In this document: piece by piece, positions 1 through 5,527 of the stretch | How the letters are laid out: each line of letters begins with the position of its first letter | How positions within the stretch are numbered: the first letter of the stretch is position 1 | Source of the DNA: an uncultured Bacilli bacterium | Lineage (GTDB): Bacteria; Bacillota_I; Bacilli_A; RF39; UBA660 | Reading direction: 5' to 3' | DNA: 5,527 nt | Assembly: GCA_947624695.1 (NCBI GenBank) | Contig: CANQLN010000072.1 | Span: forward strand, 1 to 5,527 | Notes under the pieces: generated by a model | Told to the model about the DNA's origin: nothing | Databases searched by the model: none | Seen by the model: the letters and a program-made list of their open reading frames with translations, nothing else | Position numbers and translations under genes: made by a program

Positions 1-92
1 ACACTACAAATTCTTGCTTTTCTTTTTTTCGCTTTCTATTTTTAATGCTTTTACTTCACACCAGAAATTCTAGAGCCGCAATATTTGCTATC
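1..92 (-). other. 3' flank of the surface-protein operon; possible start of a further gene
   Basis: No complete gene is visible here. On the minus strand this is the sequence after the TAA of the repeat-protein gene. It is purine-rich, and the only hairpin I find is a 4-bp GCAA/TTGC stem without a T-run, so there is no convincing terminator and the transcript may continue. One minus frame is open from the TGA at 58-56 to the window edge and would read a strongly basic stretch (IKNRKRKKEKQEF). The other two frames are closed by stops. That would suit the cytoplasmic start of a membrane protein, but there is no ATG, GTG or TTG start in the window. Only an ATT at 46-44 is available, with a GGTG stretch shortly upstream. 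A downstream signal peptidase (SipW type) is a guess from operon logic, not something the sequence shows. Confidence 0.3.
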
Positions 93-2744
93 TTATGGAA
101 TTCTAACACATTCAGCTTGGTCAAATGTTAGTTTACCTGCAGCCGTTTTACCAGCATTATGATTTTGGTTAAATCCTTTATAATTTCTAAATATTAAGCT
201 AATAGTCCATTGTTGATCTGTGCCTTTATTATCTTTAGCATCTCTAATTTTAGCACCAGCAACCACATTATCTTTACCTACTTCAAGAGAAGTTAAATCA
301 ATAAGATATGTTTTAGGAACATCTTGTTCAAAGCCTTGTAATTTAAGAATTACTTCCGGCTTTTTATAAGGATTAGTAAATTCATTTTTTTCTAAGTTAA
401 ACAAAACATTATAAGTACATTCTGTTGTATCTCCATTCGATACAAGACCTATTGTCGAAACAACTTTATCGCTCTCAATATCATATATACCATTAGAATC
501 ATAATTAACATTTTTTGACATATCAGAAGCTTTAACATCTAATTTTACAGATTCCGCATATACAGCCGTTAAAATGGCATCAACTTTAGCACTAGCACAA
601 TGGGTATCGCATTTACCATCACCATTGGTATCACATTCTTTATCGCACTTACCATCATGATTTGAATCAATATTAATATCTGGTTTTTTATCGCCATCAG
701 TATCACAATTTAATTTACATTTTTTTCCTTCATCATCATAACAGTTAAGGGTACAATTATCACCATCATAACAGTTTCTATCGCAATTACCATCTTTATC
801 GATATCACAATTTTTCGTACAGAAATCTTTGCCATCTTCATAACAGTTGGCATCACATATATTATCATCATTGTAATCACAATTCTTATCGCATTTGCCA
901 TCTTCATCAGAATCGCAATTAGTTTGACATTCGCCCGTATGATCTGGATCACAATTTAAATCGCACTTACCATCACCATCAGTATCACAATTTAATTTAC
1001 ATTTTTTTCCTTCGTCATCATAACAGTTAAGGACACAATTACCGCCCTCATAACAGTTTATATCACATTTACCATCATTATTAGTATCGCAATTAGTTTG
1101 ACATTTTCCGGTATGATTTGGATCACAGTTTAAGACACAATTACCGCTTCCATCAAAGCAATTAGCATCACATACTCCATCACCATTGTAATCGCAATCT
1201 TTTTCACAATAGCCATCGCAATTTTCATCACAAGTACCATTACTATCTTTATCACAGTAAATATCGCACTTACCATCATGATTACTATCACAATTTAAAT
1301 CACACTTACTATCATTATCAGTATCACAGTTTAAATCGCACTTACCATCTTCATTGGTATCACAATTTAAATCACATTTACCATCTTTATTAGTATCAAT
1401 ATTAGTATCTGGTATATTATCGTTATTGGTATCGCAGTTTAATTCGCATTTATTATCACCATCAGGATCACAATTTAAATCGCATTTACCATCACCATCG
1501 ATATCCACGTTAGTATCAGGGTAACCATCACCATTGGTATCACAGTTTTTATCACACTTGCCATCACCATCGGTATCTTGGCCAGTAACATTCTTATCTG
1601 GTTTTCCATCACCATCGGTATCACAGTTAACATCGCATTTACCATCACCATCAATATCAACATTTAAGTCTGGTTTTCCATTTTTGTCAGTATCACAATT
1701 AGTTTGACATTTGCCCGTATGATTTGGATCACAATTTAAATCACATTTGCCATCATCATCGATATCAACGTTAGTATCAGGGTAACCATCACCATCGGTA
1801 TCACAGTTTTTATCACACTTGCCATCATTATCCAAATCTTGATTAGTAACATTTTTATCTGGTTTTCCATCGCCTTCAATACAAATATCTTTTTTGCCAT
1901 CACCATTAGTATCTAAGCAAACTTCTTTTCCATGGCCTTCAGAATCGTCTTTGGTATCGCAATTAACATCACACTTTTCATCACCATCAATATCAATATT
2001 TAAATCAGGAATCCAATCGCCATTAGTATCAACGTTTATATCTGGTTTTTTATCATTATCGGTATCACAGTTAACATCACACTTGCCATCGCCATCTAAA
2101 TCAACATTATAATCAGGAATATTATCATGATTAACATCACAGTTTTTATCACATTCTTTATTGCCACTGGCATCTTGAACTAAATTTGTCTCTGGCTCAC
2201 CATTGTGATCATTATCGCAGTTAACATCACACTTATTATCACCAGTCAAATCAATATTATAATCTGGATTTCCATCACCATTAGTGTCAATATTTATATC
2301 TGGTTTTTCATCACCATTAGTATCAATATTTATATCTGGTTTCCCATCACCATCTAAGTCAATATTATAATCAGGAACATTATCACCATTGGTATCACAG
2401 TTTATATCACATTTACCATCATTATCCGTATCTTGATTAATAAGATTAAAGTCCGCAACGCCATCGCCATCATAATCAATGTTGAATACTGCGGCACCAT
2501 TCTTATAATTTTTATGATAAGATATATTTAAATCAGGAATATTATCGCCATTGATATCAATGTTATCGCCAGTTCCAGAAAGCCAACTACGACCAAAAAG
2601 TTGCATTGTAAAAGTTGTTAACATTAATATTAAACATAAAAGCATAATTATTATCATTATAACTATTGATAATAATCTTTTTTTCTTCAATTCTTCAGCA
2701 TCATTAATAGCTTCTGAATTATAATTTTCGTAATCTTCTGGCAT
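93..2744 (-). CDS. Membrane-anchored cysteine-rich calcium-loop repeat surface protein
   Basis: An 883-residue protein of unknown specific function, predicted to stand on the outer face of the membrane. Residues 1-19 are a polar acidic tail, KKKR (20-23) is a positive stop, and about 24-46 is one hydrophobic segment, so N-in, C-out; I see no LPxTG sorting signal. Residues about 63-716 are roughly 50 repeats of about 12 residues with consensus N-[CIV]-D-x-[DN]-G-D-G-K-[CP]-D-x. These match the DxDxDG(xx)D calcium loops of thrombospondin type 3 and dockerin-like repeats. Some 34 junctions carry a C-x-x-x-C pair; the rest carry P-x-x-x-[IVL]. Residues about 719-883 are non-repetitive and beta-rich, with two cysteines (776, 879) and an NHNAGKT motif (861-867) resembling the end of TasA/camelysin-like domains. 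A GTG at 2759 is in frame, but the ATG at 2744 is preferred: GAGGGGG lies six bases before it, and the GTG would overlap that site. It is one base downstream of the TasA-like gene. Calcium binding and disulfides are inferred; adhesin or fibre stalk is the best guess. Confidence 0.9.
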   Translation of the reverse strand: MPEDYENYNSEAINDAEELKKKRLLSIVIMIIIMLLCLILMLTTFTMQLFGRSWLSGTGDNIDINGDNIPDLNISYHKNYKNGAAVFNIDYDGDGVADFNLINQDTDNDGKCDINCDTNGDNVPDYNIDLDGDGKPDINIDTNGDEKPDINIDTNGDGNPDYNIDLTGDNKCDVNCDNDHNGEPETNLVQDASGNKECDKNCDVNHDNIPDYNVDLDGDGKCDVNCDTDNDKKPDINVDTNGDWIPDLNIDIDGDEKCDVNCDTKDDSEGHGKEVCLDTNGDGKKDICIEGDGKPDKNVTNQDLDNDGKCDKNCDTDGDGYPDTNVDIDDDGKCDLNCDPNHTGKCQTNCDTDKNGKPDLNVDIDGDGKCDVNCDTDGDGKPDKNVTGQDTDGDGKCDKNCDTNGDGYPDTNVDIDGDGKCDLNCDPDGDNKCELNCDTNNDNIPDTNIDTNKDGKCDLNCDTNEDGKCDLNCDTDNDSKCDLNCDSNHDGKCDIYCDKDSNGTCDENCDGYCEKDCDYNGDGVCDANCFDGSGNCVLNCDPNHTGKCQTNCDTNNDGKCDINCYEGGNCVLNCYDDEGKKCKLNCDTDGDGKCDLNCDPDHTGECQTNCDSDEDGKCDKNCDYNDDNICDANCYEDGKDFCTKNCDIDKDGNCDRNCYDGDNCTLNCYDDEGKKCKLNCDTDGDKKPDINIDSNHDGKCDKECDTNGDGKCDTHCASAKVDAILTAVYAESVKLDVKASDMSKNVNYDSNGIYDIESDKVVSTIGLVSNGDTTECTYNVLFNLEKNEFTNPYKKPEVILKLQGFEQDVPKTYLIDLTSLEVGKDNVVAGAKIRDAKDNKGTDQQWTISLIFRNYKGFNQNHNAGKTAAGKLTFDQAECVRIP
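690..1028 (-). repeat. Duplicated NCYDDEGKKCKL block, 282-bp spacing
   Basis: Two copies of a 19-residue block starting NCYDDEGKKCKL and ending DTDGD lie at 972-1028 and 690-746, 282 bases (94 codons) apart. They are identical in protein and almost identical in DNA. The flanking units also correspond (GNCVL before one, DNCTL before the other), so a multi-unit segment was probably duplicated. This falls in the part of the array that contains almost only cysteine-type units. Confidence 0.8.
1464..1853 (-). repeat. Duplicated 43-residue block, 261-bp spacing
   Basis: Two copies of a block running from NVT-x-QD to NCDP occupy 1725-1853 and 1464-1592. They are exactly 261 bases (87 codons) apart and differ at only a few residues (for example N/G, L/T, N/G and D/G). 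Both contain GYPDTNVDID and the unusual insertion NVTxQD. This is a higher-order duplication of several basic units, laid over the 36-base array. Confidence 0.85.
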
Positions 2745-2745
2745 C

Positions 2746-3447
2746 TTAATCCCCCTCACTAACTAGGCCAACAGGAGATGTATTTTTAACATCTGGAATT
2801 GAATTATCTTCGCCTTGGCCTTCTACTGGTGCACTTTTAGCCGTTATACTTAAATTTAAATTTTTACCTTGCTCTTCTTCAGGAGTTTCACTCTTCAACC
2901 ATATATAGATATCATAAGTTACTACCGTATTTGCTGTTCCTTTTTTCTCAATCGTATCATATATAATTGGGTAAGCATCTCCACCCTCAGTTTCGGAAGT
3001 CAAATTAGAAATGGCAGTACAATATGGCCCATTTTTCCCAAATTTAATCCATTTATTATTTTTTTGAATTGCAATTATTACATTTTCTAAACTAGCAGCA
3101 CTTTCACTTTCACCAGTTCTTTTTATGGAAGCTCCAAATTTAGCATCTATATCACCACTATTGGTAACAGTCAAACTAATTTTATTATTAGCTGTATCTT
3201 GATCAACAACAGAGCCTTCTCCTGTTATCTTAGTATAAGTATCTGTTGGCATCATTTCTCCAGATTGAAGTTCAGTAGCAGATGCGGTAACATTTAAAAT
3301 TCCCGTGGAAATTGTTTGAATACCATTTTGTTGAGTTTGCACAGAAAAAAATGAAGAATATGAAACATTCATCGTGACTAAACTCAACGCAATAATTGAT
3401 CCTACGACTATTGCAGTGTTCTTTTTTAACGTCTTACCAGATACCAT
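2746..3447 (-). CDS. TasA/camelysin-like secreted protein with SipW-type signal peptide
   Basis: A 233-residue exported protein. KTLKK (5-9) is followed by a hydrophobic stretch at about 12-30, then SYSSFFSVQ and an STGILNVTAS segment (47-56). That order (basic head, hydrophobic core, aromatic 'FF/AF' motif, then S-x-G-x-L-x-V/L) is the hallmark of SipW-processed TasA and camelysin proteins. The mature part has LTVTNSGDIDAKF (92-104), the typical strand of this family, and ends its fold with TYDIYIWLKSETP...QGKNLNLSITA (177-203). Residues 204-233 are a polar, acidic, probably disordered tail. Family members form biofilm fibres (TasA) or are surface metalloproteases (camelysin); I see no metal-site motif here, so a structural role is favoured. 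The ATG at 3447 is supported by TAAGGTGA five bases upstream. It is first in the operon with the repeat protein. No SipW peptidase is visible in the window. Family assignment is from motif pattern only. Confidence 0.88.
   Translation of the reverse strand: MVSGKTLKKNTAIVVGSIIALSLVTMNVSYSSFFSVQTQQNGIQTISTGILNVTASATELQSGEMMPTDTYTKITGEGSVVDQDTANNKISLTVTNSGDIDAKFGASIKRTGESESAASLENVIIAIQKNNKWIKFGKNGPYCTAISNLTSETEGGDAYPIIYDTIEKKGTANTVVTYDIYIWLKSETPEEEQGKNLNLSITAKSAPVEGQGEDNSIPDVKNTSPVGLVSEGD
2751..2757 (-). promoter_or_regulatory. Ribosome binding site that fixes the repeat-protein start
   Basis: The minus strand reads GAGGGGG, then six bases (ATTAAG), then ATG at 2744. The site lies in the last codons of the upstream TasA-like gene, whose TAA (2748-2746) is separated from the ATG by one base. 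This favours the ATG over the in-frame GTG at 2759 and implies translational coupling of the two genes. Confidence 0.85.
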
Positions 3448-3452
3448 CTACG

Positions 3453-3460
3453 TCACCTTA
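3453..3460 (-). promoter_or_regulatory. Ribosome binding site of the TasA-like gene
   Basis: The minus strand reads TAAGGTGA, then CGTAG, then ATG. It complements the 16S tail as the AAGG and GGTGA parts of AAGGAGGTGA with the middle missing, a form resembling the GGGTGAT before typA. Confidence 0.75.
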
Positions 3461-3465
3461 TTTTA

Positions 3466-3528
3466 AGTTTATCACATTATTATTTTCTGGACAACCTCTA
3501 AATTTAAATTTTTTGTATATTTTTTCAA
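3466..3528 (-). promoter_or_regulatory. Candidate promoter(s) of the surface operon
   Basis: Two sigma-A-like options exist on the minus strand. Option one is TTGAAA (3528-3523), a 16-base spacer and TAAATT (3506-3501), giving a leader of about 45 bases. Option two is TTGTCC (3494-3489), a 17-base spacer and TAAACT (3471-3466) preceded by a TG (extended -10). Option two would start transcription almost on the ribosome binding site, so option one fits better. The AT-richness of this stretch makes chance matches likely. Confidence 0.35.
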
Positions 3529-3535
3529 ATTTTTA

Positions 3536-3548
3536 AAACTTAAAGTTT
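3536..3548. promoter_or_regulatory. 13-bp palindrome touching the typA -35 box
   Basis: AAACTT-A-AAGTTT is a perfect inverted repeat around one central base. It overlaps the first bases of the typA -35 element and lies just upstream of the divergent operon's candidate promoter. It could be an operator, or a chance palindrome in AT-rich DNA. Confidence 0.25.
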
Positions 3549-3575
3549 ACATAACCTCTTTTCTAATGCTATAAT
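3546..3575 (+). promoter_or_regulatory. Sigma-A-type promoter of typA
   Basis: TTTACA (3546-3551), an 18-base spacer and a perfect TATAAT (3570-3575) preceded by TGC, which makes an extended -10. Transcription should start near 3582, giving a leader of under 20 bases and leaving little room for regulation by the transcript leader. Confidence 0.85.
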
Positions 3576-3588
3576 ATCTTGGTTAAAC

Positions 3589-3595
3589 GGGTGAT
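3589..3595 (+). promoter_or_regulatory. Ribosome binding site of typA
   Basis: GGGTGAT precedes the ATG by four bases (TTAG). It pairs with the 5' part of the anti-Shine-Dalgarno (GGTGAT of GGAGGTGAT), so the short apparent distance is acceptable. Confidence 0.65.
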
Positions 3596-3599
3596 TTAG

Positions 3600-5408
3600 A
3601 TGGAAATTAGAAATGTAGCAATTATTGCACACGTTGACCATGGCAAAACGGCCTTGGTAGATGAAATATTAAAATATGTTGGCACTTTTAGAGAAAACCA
3701 AGATGCCACTAATTTTTCAATGGATTCAAATGAAATTGAAAGAGAAAGAGGTATCACTATTTTAGCGAAAACTACCTCTATTATGTACAATGGTGTAAAA
3801 ATAAATATTCTTGATACTCCGGGCCATGCTGATTTTGGTGGCGAAGTTGAAAGAATTATGAAAATGGTTGATGGAGTTATTTTAGTTGTTGATGCCTATG
3901 AAGGGCCGATGCCTCAAACAAGATTTGTCTTAAAAAAAGCGATTGATGCGGGAGTTAAACCTATTGTCGTTATTAACAAAGTTGATAAACCAACGGCGCG
4001 AATTAAAGATGTTGTGGATGAAGTTTTAGGATTATTTTTAGACTTAGGAGCTAGTGATGAACAATTAGATTTCAAAGTGGCTTATACAAGTGCTTTAAAT
4101 GGGACATCAAGTTTAGATCCTGACTTAAATACGCAAGAGAAATCTTTTAAATGTGTTCTTGACTTAATTGTTAATGAAATAAGCAAGCCTTCTGGCGATG
4201 AAAATAAACCTTTGCAATTCCAACCAGCTCTTTTAGATTATAATGATTATGTCGGAAGAATTGCGATTGGTCGCATCTTCAATGGGAAAGTTAAAGTTGG
4301 GCAAATGGTTAACTGCCTTCGTCTTGATGGCACTGAAAAAAGTTTTCGAGTTCAAAAATTATTTGGCTTTACCGCTCTTTCAAAAGAAGAAATTCAAGAG
4401 GCAAAAGCCGGCGATATTTGTGCCATTGCGGGACTTGAAGATATTTCCGTTGGCGAAACTATTACTGAAGTAGGAAATCACGAAAAACTTCCTATCATTC
4501 ATATTGATGAACCAACTTTACAAATGACTTTTGGCGTTAATACTTCACCATTTTCCGGAAATGACGGTAAACTTTTGACCTCTAGAAAAATTGAAGAAAG
4601 ACTAATTCGCGAAACGCAAAAAGATGTTAGTTTAAAAGTTGAACAATTAGACAGTGAAAATTTTTTAGTCTCTGGAAGAGGCGAACTTCACTTATCTATT
4701 TTAATTGAAAATATGCGCAGAGAAGGTTTTGAACTTCAAGTATCTAAGCCTAAAGTTATTATTAAAGAAATTGATGGAGTTAAATGTGAACCATATGAAG
4801 ACTTACAAATTGAAGTTGAAGATGAATACATGGGTGGCGTTATTGAAGAGTTAAGTGAACGCGGCGCCATCATGGAAAATATGACCCATTTAGGAAACTT
4901 AACTCGAATTACCTACTCTATTCCATCTCGTGGTTTAATTGGTTTTTCTACTAATTTTATGACTTTGACTAAAGGTTATGGTATTATGAACCATACCTTC
5001 AAAGAATATGCTCCGATTGCAAGTGCTGTAGTTGGTGAAAGAAAATTAGGCGTTTTAGTTTCATCCGAAACTGGAAAAGCAACGGCTTATGGTATTGGAC
5101 AACTAGAAGATCGGGGCGTTATGTTTGTTGAACCAAATACCGAAGTATATGAAGGAATGATTGTTGGGGAATGTAATAGAGATAACGATTTGGCTATTAA
5201 CATTGTTAAAGGAAAAGAACTTACCAACACCAGAGCGGCTTTCTCAGATAAAACTGTCGTTTTAAAAAGACCAAGGCCTATTACTTTAGAGTATGCGCTA
5301 GAATATATTAATCAAGATGAATTAGTCGAAGTTACTCCAAACTTTATAAGACTAAGAAAAGTAATTTTAAATACCGAACTTCGAAAAAAGGCTGATGCGA
5401 AAAAATAG
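3600..5408 (+). CDS. typA: Ribosome-associated translational GTPase TypA/BipA
   Basis: A full-length 602-residue cytoplasmic GTPase; family members are usually about 600-615 residues. It binds the ribosome in an EF-G-like manner and supports 50S assembly and growth under stress such as cold. The G domain has all motifs: AHVDHGKT (10-17), switch I with RERGIT (48-53), DTPGH (72-76), NKVDK (126-130) and SALNG (164-168). A beta-barrel domain follows (about 203-290), then an EF-G domain III-like part (about 305-385) after the family signature NTSPFSGNDGK, with SGRGELHL inside it. A domain V-like part follows (about 395-480). The TypA-specific C-terminal domain comes last, with GQLEDRGVMFVEP (499-511), YEGMIVGE (517-524), KGKELTNTRAA (537-547) and DELVEVTP (573-580). 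No key residue is missing. It has its own promoter and terminator and is divergent from the surface operon, so it is probably unrelated in function. Confidence 0.98.
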   Translation: MEIRNVAIIAHVDHGKTALVDEILKYVGTFRENQDATNFSMDSNEIERERGITILAKTTSIMYNGVKINILDTPGHADFGGEVERIMKMVDGVILVVDAYEGPMPQTRFVLKKAIDAGVKPIVVINKVDKPTARIKDVVDEVLGLFLDLGASDEQLDFKVAYTSALNGTSSLDPDLNTQEKSFKCVLDLIVNEISKPSGDENKPLQFQPALLDYNDYVGRIAIGRIFNGKVKVGQMVNCLRLDGTEKSFRVQKLFGFTALSKEEIQEAKAGDICAIAGLEDISVGETITEVGNHEKLPIIHIDEPTLQMTFGVNTSPFSGNDGKLLTSRKIEERLIRETQKDVSLKVEQLDSENFLVSGRGELHLSILIENMRREGFELQVSKPKVIIKEIDGVKCEPYEDLQIEVEDEYMGGVIEELSERGAIMENMTHLGNLTRITYSIPSRGLIGFSTNFMTLTKGYGIMNHTFKEYAPIASAVVGERKLGVLVSSETGKATAYGIGQLEDRGVMFVEPNTEVYEGMIVGECNRDNDLAINIVKGKELTNTRAAFSDKTVVLKRPRPITLEYALEYINQDELVEVTPNFIRLRKVILNTELRKKADAKK

Positions 5409-5419
5409 CATCAGTTTTT
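5392..5419 (+). terminator. Rho-independent terminator of typA containing its stop codon
   Basis: CTGATGC (5392-5398) pairs perfectly with GCATCAG (5408-5414) around a 9-base A-rich loop, followed by TTTTT (5415-5419). The TAG stop (5406-5408) lies in the loop and first stem base, so the last codons of typA form the left arm of the terminator. Confidence 0.85.
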
Positions 5420-5428
5420 ATTTTGCTC

Positions 5429-5455
5429 AAATAAAAATCACTGCGCAAACAGTGA
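5429..5455 (-). terminator. Terminator of the tRNA transcript
   Basis: On the minus strand TCACTG (5455-5450), loop TTTGCG, CAGTGA (5443-5438), then TTTTTATTT. It sits 14 bases past the tRNA 3' end and faces the typA terminator, so the two convergent units are insulated from each other. Confidence 0.75.
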
Positions 5456-5468
5456 CTATAAAACAATA

Positions 5469-5527
5469 TGGTAACCCGTACGGGGTTCGAACCCGTGAAT
5501 GCTGCGCTGAGAACGCAGTGTGTTAAG
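5469..5527 (-). tRNA. tRNA-Glu (CTC anticodon), 5' part beyond the window
   Basis: Read on the minus strand, the 3' part of a class I tRNA is complete. The anticodon stem CTGCG/CGCAG encloses the 7-base loop TTCTCAG with anticodon CTC at 5511-5509. The variable loop has 5 bases, the T arm is ACGGG-TTCGAAC-CCCGT, the acceptor strand is ACGGGTT, the discriminator is A, and CCA is encoded. The D arm is cut after TTAACACA. The T arm, acceptor and D-loop end resemble Bacillus tRNA-Glu as I recall it. The acceptor 5' strand, needed to confirm pairing, is outside the window. Confidence 0.88.

Larger units (their letters stand above)
597..2564 (-). repeat. Tandem array of about 50 repeats, 36-nt unit
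   Basis: The central two-thirds of the gene is built from a 36-base unit encoding 12 residues, with variants shortened to about 8-11 residues or extended to 14-15. On the plus strand it is seen as recurring 'ccatcaccatcggtatcacagtttaaatcgcacttaccat'-like text. Several neighbouring units are nearly identical in DNA, for example the two units spanning about 2270-2342 and the run at about 1290-1390, which suggests recent slippage or unequal recombination. Units are in frame throughout, so selection has kept the reading frame. One irregular stretch at about 1862-1965 (residues 260-295) breaks the 12-residue register and has cysteines outside the usual pairing. Confidence 0.95.

Noticed and set aside
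710..1663. Met/Ile/Val-rich minus-strand frames inside the repeat gene (710-952 and 1475-1663)
   Set aside because: They are alternate-frame readings of GATGGTGATGGT-type repeats with no start signals; the main frame explains the conservation.
1894..2112. Plus-strand open frame rich in Ser and Pro across the repeat array
   Set aside because: It is the antisense shadow of the 36-base repeats, has no ribosome binding site, and its composition follows from the repeat on the opposite strand.
597..2564. Regular repeats considered as a CRISPR array
   Set aside because: Units are contiguous and diverged, with no unique spacers, and keep one reading frame over about 650 codons.
445..2770. Shared GLVS[E/N]GD string at the end of the TasA-like protein and in the repeat protein's C-terminal domain
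   Set aside because: It is only seven residues, in different structural contexts (disordered tail and inside a domain), so chance is likely.
2869..3090. 73-codon plus-strand frame opposite the TasA-like gene
   Set aside because: It is antisense to a well-supported secreted protein and has no ribosome binding site or recognisable content.
3596..3790. 64-codon minus-strand frame opposite the start of typA
   Set aside because: It overlaps the highly conserved G-domain codons of typA and its promoter region; it is a shadow frame.
4243..4473. 76-codon plus-strand frame inside typA
   Set aside because: It is an out-of-frame reading of the TypA beta-barrel domain; typA itself is intact.
5469..5527. 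tRNA-Leu (CAG) reading of the anticodon loop
   Set aside because: That would shift the 7-base loop out of register with the perfect 5-bp stem, and Leu tRNAs have a long variable arm whereas this one has 5 bases.

Overview
The window is AT-rich DNA with standard-code genes (TGG for Trp; TAA and TAG as stops), compact spacing and Gram-positive-style Shine-Dalgarno sites. A SipW-type secreted protein, a Bacillota-like TypA and a Bacillus-like tRNA-Glu with encoded CCA all point to a low-GC Bacillota, probably Bacilli or an uncultured gut relative. The exact lineage cannot be fixed from this sequence.

Layout: positions 1-92 hold the 3' flank of a minus-strand operon with no terminator, so the transcript may run on to a gene outside the window. 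Positions 93-2744 (minus) encode a very unusual 883-residue surface protein. It has a short cytoplasmic tail, one membrane segment, about 50 acidic 12-residue calcium-loop-like repeats carrying about 34 paired cysteines, and a C-terminal beta-rich domain of about 165 residues. Positions 2746-3447 (minus) encode a 233-residue secreted protein of the TasA/camelysin type. It is one base upstream of the repeat gene, whose ribosome binding site lies inside its last codons, so the two are almost certainly co-transcribed. Positions 3448-3599 are a divergent intergenic region with promoters on both strands. Positions 3600-5408 (plus) encode the ribosome-associated GTPase TypA/BipA, ending in a terminator hairpin that contains its stop codon. 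A second terminator points the other way and serves a tRNA-Glu gene (minus) cut by the window end.

The housekeeping half (typA, tRNA-Glu) is ordinary. The interesting half is the two-gene surface operon. A TasA-like protein, of a family that can form extracellular fibres, is paired with a membrane-anchored, calcium-loop, cysteine-rich stalk whose C-terminal domain resembles the end of a TasA-like fold. My inference is a cell-surface fibre or adhesin system in which the long protein is a calcium- and disulfide-stiffened stalk. The repeats come in two interchangeable module types, a CxxxC type and a Pxxx[I/V/L] type. They are never mixed within one junction, and the membrane-distal part uses only the cysteine type.
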